From a virus: a DNA stretch of 64,000 nucleotides. The notes under the pieces were generated by a model. That model was not told where the DNA came from. It searched no databases and saw nothing but the letters and a program-made list of their open reading frames with translations. The translations under genes and the position numbers were made by a program. Below, piece by piece: positions 24,015 to 33,100 of this stretch (its first letter is position 1; each line of letters opens with the position of its first letter). The stretch covers positions 1 to 64,000 of the IMG/VR virus record IMGVR_UViG_3300025401_000021. One strand, given 5' to 3'.

Positions 24015-25211
24015 TTATTGGAACGTCAAATTTTGGACCGCAATTTCTCCAACGTAATCCGCAGCATTCCCAAAACTTGAGGCAGTGTTGGTAAGCTCGA
24101 TATATCCGTAGCGCGTCATAAAGCTTACGACTGGTTCGAAAGTTGACGGATCAAGGACAACGCCAGATGACATCAACGGAATGTATGGGCAATAGAACGC
24201 TGCTGCGTCAGTTTCAGATGAACCCTTATAACCAACCAATACTGGCTGAGTGTCAGGTGCATATGAGTTAACGAATACGCGCATTGCACCATTCAAAGTA
24301 CCAACGAACTTGGTGTTAGTTGGAGCTTCAAATGTACCTTCTGTTGTACGTGCAAATGCAGAAGTAGTTGCTGATTGAAGAACAGTCAATGATGCTGGTG
24401 AAACAACAGCCCAATTACCTGCACCGCGACGAGTGCGCTGTGCGATCAAGTTTGCAACGCGGTTGATAAGAACAGCAAGAGCAGCATGTTCGTCACCAAC
24501 GTAAGTAGCAGTACCTGAAACAGTTGCTTGGTTGAAGGTGTATTCAGTTGATGCAAGAGTTGCCAATGAAAGCAAGATTTCCTGATCGATTTCAGCAGTA
24601 ATTTCCTGTGCAAGTGCTGCCATGATTTCTGCTTCAACGTCAATCCCGTGTTGTGATTGAGCGTCCTGAGCAGCTTCAAAAGTCCAACGTGCTTGCAATT
24701 TACGTGACTTGGCTTCAACAGCCTGTCTGAGGATTTGTACGCTGATCTGCTTACCACCGTCGCCTTCAAGTGAAGCAGTGTCCGCACCAGTGTAATAATT
24801 AGTGCTTGTAGTTGCTGCTGGTACGCGGGAATATGCCTGCGCGATCTTGAATGGTGAAAGTGCTTCTTCACCAGCAACGACCGAAGTCTGTGCTGCTGAG
24901 TTGTCAGTCAATGACTGAGCGTAACGAACACGAAGAGTGTGAATCTGTCCAACTGGACCAGTCATTGGCTGAACGCCTACGAGTTCGTTTGCAATAACAG
25001 TTGGCATAACACGGCGAATAACTGGAAGAATAACGCGGTTTAGAGTTGCGATATTACCAGCAGTAGTCGTGCCAGCAGAAGATTCTGCAAGCAACTGCTT
25101 TTTAGTATTTTCAAGGATAACACCCATTGTTGAGCGACGATTGCCCTTTAAGCCTTCAAGCAGAGCATCTTTTGTTTCGCCCCAACGGCTTTCTAATAGT
25201 ACTTTTGACAT
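24015..25211 (-). CDS. 23: Major capsid protein (gp23-like)
   Basis: The 398-residue protein is in the T4 gene 23 position (last of the head cluster, before a terminator). It has the expected layout: a charged N-terminal delta region, then SAGTTTAGNIATLNRVILPVIRRVMPTVIANELVGVQPM, a hallmark of T4-like capsids. The likely prohead protease cut is LLAE/SSAG (after residue 43), matching the (I/L)-x-E/(S,A,G) rule. It is shorter than T4 gp23 (521 residues) and lacks the large insertion domain, as in many environmental relatives. The start is strong (AGGAGA). A TATAATA box about 25 bases upstream may be a promoter, but it differs from the TAAATA type. Confidence 0.95.
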   Translation of the reverse strand: MSKVLLESRWGETKDALLEGLKGNRRSTMGVILENTKKQLLAESSAGTTTAGNIATLNRVILPVIRRVMPTVIANELVGVQPMTGPVGQIHTLRVRYAQSLTDNSAAQTSVVAGEEALSPFKIAQAYSRVPAATTSTNYYTGADTASLEGDGGKQISVQILRQAVEAKSRKLQARWTFEAAQDAQSQHGIDVEAEIMAALAQEITAEIDQEILLSLATLASTEYTFNQATVSGTATYVGDEHAALAVLINRVANLIAQRTRRGAGNWAVVSPASLTVLQSATTSAFARTTEGTFEAPTNTKFVGTLNGAMRVFVNSYAPDTQPVLVGYKGSSETDAAAFYCPYIPLMSSGVVLDPSTFEPVVSFMTRYGYIELTNTASSFGNAADYVGEIAVQNLTFQ

Positions 25212-25236
25212 GTTTATATCTCCTAATATGTCTTTA

Positions 25237-26343
25237 TTATAGCCCTGCCAGGCGCTTAAGATCGATTACGTTATCTTTTTCGTATGTATCAATCTCAATT
25301 GGTTTCTGGACAGTTTTATTACCAGTTGCCTCTGCAATAACGGATTCAGTCAATGAGGTCTTTTGGGCCTTTTGTGTTGAACCGGTATTAAGTACCGCTG
25401 GTAAATATTTGTCGAATGCGTTCTTCAATTTAGGTGTCTGAACGCTTTCAAGTAAACTTCTCATTACTGAGGCTTTTTCGTCATTGAGAGTTGACAATAG
25501 GTCTTCCATTGTCTTCTCACGTTGAGTTGATTCCTTAATAATGCGAACTTCACGTTCCTTGCTTTCAACGATCTTAGCTGCTTTCTGCAACTGAGATTTG
25601 GCTTCTGCAAGTTGACGGTCTTTTGCTACAAGAGCATTCATTACCTTGCGAGTTTCAGCCTTATCATTTAGATAAGTTACTGAGAATTCACTTGCGAAGG
25701 ATTCGAAAATCTTGCGACCGAAATTGTTTTCTCTTGCGATTTTAATGTCTTCTTTTAGTTGTGATAGTTCACCCTTGAGGTGATTTCCAACCATGGTGCT
25801 GACTTTCTTGGCACTTTCAGTAACGAATTTGTCCTTAAGTGCTTCAATTTGTTGGCGACCTTCAGCAACGAGCTTGACTTTTGCTTCAACAACTGCTTCT
25901 CTATCAATAGCAAATTCTTTGATTTCACGAGCCAAAGCATGAACAATAAATTGTTCCAACTTCTTCTGATTTTCCATCTGAACTTTACGATCTGAACGAA
26001 GTTCACGAATTTCTTCGGCTAATTTAGTAACCATGAAATCATTGAACTTAGTTGCACTTTCACGCAGTTTAATTTGATTTTTTACTCTGTCTTCATTCAT
26101 TGCTGCTCTCTCAGATGCGAATTCTGAAATTTCATCTGCGAGATGAGCGGTAATCATCTTATCAAGGGATTCTACCATAACCATTCTATCGTGTTCATAG
26201 CGTTGTGCAAATTCTTCATGAAGTTCTGCACGAACTTGATTACGGGCTTCATTCAACTTAGATTCCCAGGCTTCGTTTAATTCTCTGCCTACGTCTTCGT
26301 TGATAAGACCGCTTTCTAGTAATGGCTTTATGGCATCTAGCAT
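25237..26343 (-). CDS. 22: Prohead core scaffold protein (gp22-like)
   Basis: The 368-residue protein is almost wholly helical and charged. It contains three ~45-residue coiled-coil repeats of the form 'LAxEI.EF..(D/E)R' (HLADEISEFASERAAM, KLAEEIRELRSDRKVQ, ALAREIKEFAIDREAV). It lies between protease 21 and capsid 23 as in T4. The T4 homologue forms the internal scaffold and is digested after assembly. Candidate protease sites are seen near the end (SLTE/S and VIAE/A). The start has AAAGGGGA upstream. Confidence 0.9.
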   Translation of the reverse strand: MLDAIKPLLESGLINEDVGRELNEAWESKLNEARNQVRAELHEEFAQRYEHDRMVMVESLDKMITAHLADEISEFASERAAMNEDRVKNQIKLRESATKFNDFMVTKLAEEIRELRSDRKVQMENQKKLEQFIVHALAREIKEFAIDREAVVEAKVKLVAEGRQQIEALKDKFVTESAKKVSTMVGNHLKGELSQLKEDIKIARENNFGRKIFESFASEFSVTYLNDKAETRKVMNALVAKDRQLAEAKSQLQKAAKIVESKEREVRIIKESTQREKTMEDLLSTLNDEKASVMRSLLESVQTPKLKNAFDKYLPAVLNTGSTQKAQKTSLTESVIAEATGNKTVQKPIEIDTYEKDNVIDLKRLAGL

Positions 26344-26355
26344 GCTTAGTCCCCT

Positions 26356-26997
26356 TTATAATTTAAGATCATTGATGAGGCGTTTTACTTCCTCAGCAAG
26401 GTATCTCTGTACTTGTTTGTTGCCTTGTGCTTCTTTGGCAATCTCAAGTGCCTTATGTCCGTACTTCATATTCAGAAGTCCTTCATAAATTGCCTTGGGA
26501 TATGCGTTTGGAGCACTTGGTTGTGCAACAATATCTACAGTGATTATTTCAAAATCACTGACGCGGCCATCCATGTCGCTTACGTTACCCGAACCACGAC
26601 TTGATACACCTAGCTTGACACCCGACTCCAACATTGTCTTGACAAGATCACCCATTGGAGTTGGGAGAATTTTTAATTTACCTACGCCGTTTGGTCCATC
26701 CATATCCATAGTGGTAATGCAGTGACTAACGCGGTCTAGGTTAATTTTAAGATCATCAGGATGGTCAACTTCACCTAAAACAGAATATCCATTGGTTATT
26801 TGTTCGTTTAGTGTTCTGACTGCTCTGTTGATTTCTTCAACTGGATATATTCTTTCATTTGCGTTCTTGACGTTTCCCTGAATGAATATACCCTTCATGT
26901 ATAAATTTTTTCCGTTACCTGTATCAACCGATTCAATTATCGTGTTTGATGCTAACGGTGACAAGAATTCTTGTAATATTTTTCTATTAGGAATCAT
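26356..26997 (-). CDS. 21: Prohead core protease (gp21-like)
   Basis: The chosen start is ATG 26997 (MIPNRKILQEFLSP) with AAAGGA upstream; the longer frame reads through the palindrome and has no ribosome binding site. The 213-residue protein has the serine protease pattern of herpes/T4 assemblins: His79 in GEVDHPDDL, Ser132 in KLGVSSRGSGNV, and FEIITVDIVAQPSAPNA near the C-terminus. In T4 the enzyme cleaves scaffold, core and capsid proteins after (I/L)-x-E. Targets in this window would include gp23 (LLAE/S), gp22 and perhaps the kinase-like proteins (LLTE/S). Confidence 0.93.
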   Translation of the reverse strand: MIPNRKILQEFLSPLASNTIIESVDTGNGKNLYMKGIFIQGNVKNANERIYPVEEINRAVRTLNEQITNGYSVLGEVDHPDDLKINLDRVSHCITTMDMDGPNGVGKLKILPTPMGDLVKTMLESGVKLGVSSRGSGNVSDMDGRVSDFEIITVDIVAQPSAPNAYPKAIYEGLLNMKYGHKALEIAKEAQGNKQVQRYLAEEVKRLINDLKL

Positions 26998-27033
26998 TGT
27001 AAATTTCCTTTGATTTCTGATCAGATAGAGCAT

Positions 27034-27059
27034 ATGGGTCCGTATTAATACGGACCCAT
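27034..27059 (-). other. Perfect 26-base palindrome before the protease gene
   Basis: ATGGGTCCGTATT is followed at once by its exact reverse complement, so it can form a 12-bp hairpin with a tight loop, or bind a dimeric protein. It lies in the gap between the acidic core gene and the protease gene, 37 bases before the protease ATG. There is no U-tract, so an mRNA processing or attenuation role is more likely than full termination. Confidence 0.6.
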
Positions 27060-27141
27060 TCACTCGTAAACAGCCCCGACTTAGCGGTTGTCTGTTTCTC
27101 ATTTCTCTGATACAGCAAAGCCATCTGCTTTCAGATTCCTA

Positions 27142-27987
27142 TTAACGCTGTGGTCTACGAGTAGGAGCACGATTACGTGATTCTGCTACTGGACTACGGA
27201 AGTTTGATCCATCATCACCATGCTTTGGCTTAGGTGCAGTGTCGCCCTTTTCTTTGAAATTATTCTTTCCCGGTACGTTTTTGAAATTTCCTGCGCCCGG
27301 AAGATTTCCTTCGCCTTTGGTCAAGTAATCACTTGGCTTCTTAGGGCTGGTAGGGACTGATTCTGCATCGCCAGAGAACTTAACTGGACGACTGTCCATT
27401 CCTGATTGGCCTGAGTTAAATGCTACAGTAGACTTGGTGTTTTGACCGTTGTCGCCGTGAGTTACTGAAACTTTATGAAGATTGACGTTTTCCATCATTG
27501 GTTCTTCTTCGTCGTTACCAAAGTCCTGATCATCGTCTCCCATGTCAGCATCTTCGTCTTCATCATCCATGTGGTCCATTTTGTCGCCGCCCATGATGTC
27601 TTCAAATTCAGCCATCAACTGGTCAAGTTTGTCTTCAATGCGAATTACGGCATCTTCAATTTCTTCATGTTCCATGTGTCCCATGTCGTCTTCGTGTTCA
27701 TCATCCATATCAATGCCGTCCATGTCGTCCATGTCGTCCATTTCCATGTCCTGATCAAAGTCAATATCTTCTTCTTCGGTGACACCTGCTTCTTCGGCAT
27801 TAATTTCGTCAAGCATATCGCCAACTTGTCCACCCATACCTTCGTCCATCATGTCTTCGTCAGCCATGATTGATTCAAAGATTTCGCGTGATTTTTCAAC
27901 TACGATTTCGTGGAAAAGTGCGTCTGCTGCTGCTTGGTCTTCGTTGATAACTAAATTGATCAACTTTTCGTATTTTCTAATATCCAT
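27142..27987 (-). CDS. 67: Acidic prohead core protein (gp67-like, extended)
   Basis: The start is set at ATG 27987 (MDIRKYEKLINLVI), preceded by AGGAGA; the longer frame has no signal. The 281-residue protein has a helical N-terminus (NLVINEDQAAADALFHEIVVEKS) like T4 gp67. A long Asp/Glu/Met-rich tract follows (about residues 45-165, with repeated DMDD units), then a Gly/Pro/Lys-rich tail ending SRNRAPTRRPQR. T4 gp67 is an 80-residue acidic core protein; this one is over three times longer. The position between portal and protease matches. A TTAAATA box lies 36 bases upstream. Confidence 0.75.
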   Translation of the reverse strand: MDIRKYEKLINLVINEDQAAADALFHEIVVEKSREIFESIMADEDMMDEGMGGQVGDMLDEINAEEAGVTEEEDIDFDQDMEMDDMDDMDGIDMDDEHEDDMGHMEHEEIEDAVIRIEDKLDQLMAEFEDIMGGDKMDHMDDEDEDADMGDDDQDFGNDEEEPMMENVNLHKVSVTHGDNGQNTKSTVAFNSGQSGMDSRPVKFSGDAESVPTSPKKPSDYLTKGEGNLPGAGNFKNVPGKNNFKEKGDTAPKPKHGDDGSNFRSPVAESRNRAPTRRPQR

Positions 27988-28022
27988 TAAATTGTCTCCT
28001 GATACAAATGGCTTTGTGAATA

Positions 28023-28028
28023 TATTTA
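28023..28028 (-). promoter_or_regulatory. Late-type promoter box (TTAAATAT)
   Basis: The minus strand reads GGTTAAATATATTC 36 bases before the acidic core gene start. Confidence 0.45.
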
Positions 28029-28080
28029 ACCCATATGCAAGAAAACAACTCAATAAGTGTGTGTTTTTTGATTTTTATGA

Positions 28081-28323
28081 TTATGCAATTGCTGGAGGAG
28101 CCATACTTGCTCCGACTTCTGGCTTAGCACCATATTGTTTACGCACTTTTTCTAAGTGTTTTTTACGCTCGTAATTTCTTAAATCTAACATACGGCGTAG
28201 TTTACGTATTTGCGTTAATGTTAATTTAGTTTTACGGGATGTTCTCCACGCGGGTCTGCTATTGTCAGAGTTGACATCCTGTAAACCATTTATTGGTGGT
28301 GCAAACATTTCATTTAGTTTCAT
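28081..28323 (-). CDS. Small basic protein in the head cluster
   Basis: The 80-residue protein starts MKLNEMFAPPING, the same MK(I/L)xE form as the accessory proteins near the capsid gene, and has a strongly basic centre (RTSRKTKLTLTQIRKLRRMLDLRNYERKKHLEKVRKQYG). It lies between portal and the acidic core gene, where T4 has small core genes (67/68), and may be a core protein binding the acidic partner or DNA. A late-type box ends five bases before the ATG. Confidence 0.65.
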   Translation of the reverse strand: MKLNEMFAPPINGLQDVNSDNSRPAWRTSRKTKLTLTQIRKLRRMLDLRNYERKKHLEKVRKQYGAKPEVGASMAPPAIA

Positions 28324-28328
28324 ATAAC

Positions 28329-28334
28329 TATTTA
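28329..28334 (-). promoter_or_regulatory. Late-type box five bases before a start codon
   Basis: The minus strand reads GGATAAATA, then GTTAT, then ATG. It lies in the short gap after the portal gene and would give a leaderless mRNA for the small basic protein if used. Confidence 0.4.
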
Positions 28335-28341
28335 TCCCTGA

Positions 28342-30138
28342 TTAACTATTCCCCAATGGACCAGCGGCTGCGCCGCCGCCTGCGGCAACTGCACCACCAA
28401 CATCGGACGCAACTGGCCCAGCTACTCCCATTTCACTTTCTGGTCCTTGTTGCGATGCTTGGTCAATCTGATCTGCCGTATCTGAATCTGCTTGGAAATC
28501 ACCAGTAGATATACCAATGTTTCTCAAATCAGAACCTTGTGGTTCATTAAGCATATCATCAGCATTTTCTTCATTCCACATCTTTTCATTTTTCTTAATT
28601 TCTTCTTCGGTAAGACCTAAGAATCTTTCAAGAGCAAAGCGTTTTGATATATACGGAAAGGATTCCATTGTTGCAAAAGTTGAAACGCGAGCACTATCCA
28701 TTTCTGATTGACGATATGACGCAAAATTTTGTGGTGCGTTAAATTTAATACCAAATAAACCGGGATCAATATTAAATCCTCTCCAACGGAGGAAAAGTTT
28801 AAACTCTTCATCCAATTTCAAACAAATATAATTTTGCAGTCGTTCACAGTATTGGTTAAATCTAAATTCCTGAATCATCGCTGTGCCAACACGCCCGTCA
28901 TTCATTGGAGTAGTATTATCATCGGGTCCAGTTGGTAGATATGAGCTTGGAACACGGAGACCACGCGCAAGACGATTATTAAAATATTTCAAGTCATCAA
29001 TTTCACCAAGATTCTGTCCACCCGGAAGAATATCAACAGTTGAACCGCGACCTTCTGCTGTAACTGGAAAGAAATAATCTTCGTTCATTGAGAGTGGATT
29101 ATAACTTGCGTCAACTACAGATGATCCACCATAAACAGAAGGAATACGTCTTTGGTGAATTTCATTCTTGACGCGATCAACAAATGCCATTGCCATGTGT
29201 GATGGCATATTACCTACGTCAATTTTAAATACTCTTCGTTCTGGTGCTCTTTGAACACGATAGATAAGGACTGCATCTTCAAGCAGTTCTTTTTGCTTGT
29301 AAACCTTGAAGATGTTTTCAAGAATAGACTGCCCAAATGGCCAGAAACGATCAAGTCCTTCTGTCAATGATAGGTGAACTACGTGCTTAGCATCAATTGC
29401 CGATTCAGACTGTCCAAGAGTAAATCTTGATCCAGAGGTATTGTAAGGCATTGCTGGAACAGTATATGGAGTATTGGTTCCTCCACCAGAACCACCAAGA
29501 CCAGTTGCGGGATTAGCAGCAAAGTCAGTATTAGTCTTCTGTGCCGCGCTGAGGTTTTGTAAATTGATATTGATGTCTTTAATTACATATTGTTCTGGTT
29601 TCTTACCTTCGGATTCATTAACAATGACCTTGATAACCTTAACCATGTCAATCCAAAATAATTTAAATGTTTCTGGGTCACGCACGAAAACCTGATCGCC
29701 ATACTTTACCACGTTTCTGAATACCTTGAACATGCGAACGTCAAATTCATTTAGTTTTGACCACTGTTGCAACTGTTTAGTAAGCAATTCTACTTCGTGG
29801 GGAGTTGGATCATCTTTAAATTCAATTTCAAATGGAGTCTTGTTATGTTCATTGCGCTGAGTAGAAAATTCAGCAAGAATGTCTAAACAGGCGTTGATTT
29901 CAGCATCAACATCCATCATTTCATACTGATTGTAACGTTCAACTCTATTTGGGTGACCTGTGTAGACTTCTGGAAGCCTAGACATGTAGTTCTTATACCC
30001 AAAGTCATCGTTGTTCCAGCCACCAGTTGGCATTCCGTTTTGACCGGGCGAGCCATTCCAAGCGCCTGCATTACTGTTTGCACCAGAGATTGGCGAAGAA
30101 ACCCCGCTCTTATTTACAAATTTCTTTTTATATGCCAT
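28342..30138 (-). CDS. 20: Portal protein (gp20-like)
   Basis: The 598-residue protein forms the dodecameric DNA entry channel of the head. T4 portal features seen include SRLPEVYTGHPNRVERYNQYEMMDVDAEINACLDILAEFS, YGDQVFVRDPE, RAPERRVFKIDVGNMP, RVKNEIHQRRIP, DILPGGQNLGEIDDLKYF and LPTGPDD. The C-terminus is a long Gly/Ala-rich tail (AAGGGAAAGPLGNS) of low complexity. Length is slightly above T4 gp20 (524). It is the first gene of the head cluster and has a late-type box 26 bases upstream. Confidence 0.96.
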   Translation of the reverse strand: MAYKKKFVNKSGVSSPISGANSNAGAWNGSPGQNGMPTGGWNNDDFGYKNYMSRLPEVYTGHPNRVERYNQYEMMDVDAEINACLDILAEFSTQRNEHNKTPFEIEFKDDPTPHEVELLTKQLQQWSKLNEFDVRMFKVFRNVVKYGDQVFVRDPETFKLFWIDMVKVIKVIVNESEGKKPEQYVIKDININLQNLSAAQKTNTDFAANPATGLGGSGGGTNTPYTVPAMPYNTSGSRFTLGQSESAIDAKHVVHLSLTEGLDRFWPFGQSILENIFKVYKQKELLEDAVLIYRVQRAPERRVFKIDVGNMPSHMAMAFVDRVKNEIHQRRIPSVYGGSSVVDASYNPLSMNEDYFFPVTAEGRGSTVDILPGGQNLGEIDDLKYFNNRLARGLRVPSSYLPTGPDDNTTPMNDGRVGTAMIQEFRFNQYCERLQNYICLKLDEEFKLFLRWRGFNIDPGLFGIKFNAPQNFASYRQSEMDSARVSTFATMESFPYISKRFALERFLGLTEEEIKKNEKMWNEENADDMLNEPQGSDLRNIGISTGDFQADSDTADQIDQASQQGPESEMGVAGPVASDVGGAVAAGGGAAAGPLGNS

Positions 30139-30163
30139 GAACCTATTTCTCTTAGTTATAGAC

Positions 30164-30169
30164 TATTTA
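30164..30169 (-). promoter_or_regulatory. Late-type promoter box (ACTAAATA)
   Basis: The minus strand reads ATACTAAATAGTC 26 bases before the portal ATG, overlapping the end of the tape-measure-like gene. Confidence 0.5.
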
Positions 30170-30172
30170 GTA

Positions 30173-33100
30173 TCACTCACGTATATGACGATATATTGCA
30201 GCTAAGTGATTATTAGTTTCCTGTTGCGCTCGGTGTAGATAATCTATCTTAGCAGACTGTGATTCCATTGTTCCATTAAGTTTTTCAAAATGTCTTGAAG
30301 TTTCATTATTTTGTTGATTTTGTACATACTCCTGAGGACGATGCTGTTCAATATTATGTGGAGTATTTTGTTCCCTACCGATTTTACTAGACGTATTGGC
30401 AGGGCTATATGAATTTATAGAATTATCAAAAGATGGCGTTGCAACAGCCAATTGAAGTCTGGGCTGACGTTGTATTTTGAAATCTCTAATATATTCAGAA
30501 TTTTCTTCATGCTTTATTGGATGCTTTATTGGATGCACTGTAGCTTTTTTCTTAGCATCATCCTTTACCATATAATCAGCGAGTAGTTTGCCGCCCTTTT
30601 CTCCTAGCCAACTACCTATTGCACCACCGGCAGTAGCGCCAAGTACGGTGCCAACAGGTCCAATCAATGATCCAAGTGTCCCGCCTGCTAATTCACCAAT
30701 GCCTGCACCCACTGCCGCACCTGTTCCAACTGTGCCAGCTTTTTTGAGTGAAGTTTTAGTTGAATTACCTTTCTTTTTATCAGCAGAATATTCTTCGTAT
30801 CCCGAGAAAATACCAGATATTCCGCCAGCAAGTCCGCCGCCAGCTTTCGCTACTAACTTCCCGACAGGTCCTGTTATTTTACTAGCCATTCGGGTTATGG
30901 GTTCAAATGCTTTACTTGCTGCTAAGCTTACGCTTTCTCCCGCGCCAGATAATCTTGCAAATGAGGTTTTTGTTAATGTACTAATTCTTTCAGCTAATTT
31001 AGGTAAAAGCCCTTTTGATTCTTCTGCTTCTTTTTGTAATAATGCCTTGCCTAATGGACTATTAGGAGTTGCTTCTGCTCTAAATCCTCCACCAACACGA
31101 ACACCATCTATTACTCTTCCTTCTGCCGGGATAGGCTTGATAGTTTTTCCAAAAAGCATTTCGCTCAGGGAACCTAATTTAGATTTAGCAGCAGAAAAAA
31201 CTTTACCAGTAGCAGAGGAAATTTTACTGAGAAACGGGCTGAGCAATTTAGTACCTAGATATGCAGCAGGACCTGCTCTCGTTGGATGCCGTTCAAAATA
31301 GCCTTTTCCAGATTTATTTTTGCTACCTGTAGATTTACTTTTTTTAGATGCTTTTTCAGTTGCATTTTTGTTAGTAATACCGTGCATTTTGTTGATGCCG
31401 TCTCGTATTTCTTTAAGAAGATTGTTATCATCAGTAGCTAATCTTAGATTTCTATCTGCGGCTGGATCATAAATCTGTGTTCCGCCCTGACCTGAAACAG
31501 ATGAATTCCTATTCATCAAATCTTTCATCTGTCTTGTCGTGTCAGGATCAGCAACTTTACTAAATTGCTTTAATGTTTCCGATTTAGTGTAATTGTTAAG
31601 TTCTTCTAGTTTGCTACCTGCCCTATGCTGAGCATTGTCTACTGGAACAATCATTTCTGTGCCGTGTAATAGTGCGGGATAACCAGAGTCTGGACCAGAG
31701 AACAAACCACCGTTAGCTGCTTGTAAAGCAAAGTGTACGGGATCACCTCTTACTGTTTGATATAAGCCCGCAGAATGTAACGCATTTAATGCAGCAGGAT
31801 TATTGTACTCAGCAATATCCACGGCAGAACCTCTCACGTGAGGTGAATTTGGATTAGGAGGCGCAACTGGATTTGGATTATTAGCTCTATTGTCCCATAA
31901 ACGCTGTTGATCCTGAAGTGAGCGCGCGCCGCTGTTTAGTGTTAGTTTTCTACCTGTTTGTTGATAATACTGCTGCGCTGCTCTTATTAGTGCAGCTTTT
32001 ACATTTGGTTGGAGTCCATTAAGGTTTTGCAGTCCACCTGATGCCCCACTAAAATTAATATATTGTGCAGCATTTGCGGGGTCTATGTTATATTCTGAAC
32101 CAAATCCTCCTCCGATTCCGGGCAGACCACCAAACAATCCGCCAAAATTTGTTTGTTTAGTATCTGTATTTTGTGCAAGAGCTTGGGCATTAGCAATTCT
32201 TTTAGCATCATCCTGTCCTGCCGCACCTTCATATAAACGAGTAACTATTGACGCTGCATCATTTACATTTGATGCTTGTTTTAATCTATCCCCTGCTGCC
32301 TTACGATTTCCATTTGTTAGCTCGTATTGTACATATTTCAGTTGGTCTTCAAAGCTAGAACCATATATTGATTTACCATAAATTTTCTCAAATTCTTTTC
32401 TTCTGGAAGTATCCCATTGAGCAATACCATACATACCAATACTATTACTAATGTTTGGATCAAGATTGGCACCAGATTCTTGCTGTAGATTTCCTACTAT
32501 CCCAGCAGCTTGATTTTTTGTCCATCCTTGTCCAATAAAAAATTTCATTGCTTCGGCTGCATTTGCACTGTTACCGGCTGGTGTTCCTCCTCCTGCTCCT
32601 CCTCCTCCTCCTCCTCCTTCTTCTTCGGTTTTATCTTGTCCATACCGCTCTGACAGCGTATCTACGCTTTGTGTGAGACGATTTATAGACTCATTCAAAC
32701 GTCTGAATGCTGCTATCAGTCCTCCTCCACTGGTATTTTGCATTCTTGCGTCTATAGCGGATTGATCAACACTCCCTCCACTATCTTGGTTATCGTTATC
32801 ACGTGTTATATCGGGGGTTTGAGGAGTTTCTTGATCTGATGTGGATGCCGTTGTTGGTTGTGCTGATGAATTATCGCCACTTCCTGTTAGCCAATTATAT
32901 GCCATTAATCCAGCACCACCAAGCATCATGCCCGCACCCAGAATATTCATTCCTATCCCAACTGGTGCCCCAACACCAGTGGCATCTGCGGCAACACCAC
33001 CTGCTTCCATTTCTGCACCAGATGCTAATAATCCTGCTCCACCGATCCCCTCTGCTGCTCCACCGATCCCCTCTGCTGCTCCACCGATCCCCTCTGCTGC

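Noticed and set aside
27475-27873. Hydrophobic membrane protein on the plus strand
   Set aside because: It is the antisense of the Asp/Glu/Met tract of the acidic core protein; GAT/GAA codons read backwards as Ile/Phe/Val/His.
30588-31301. 237-residue Pro-rich ORF on the plus strand
   Set aside because: It is antisense to the Gly/Ala-rich tape-measure end and has no start signal or recognised motif.
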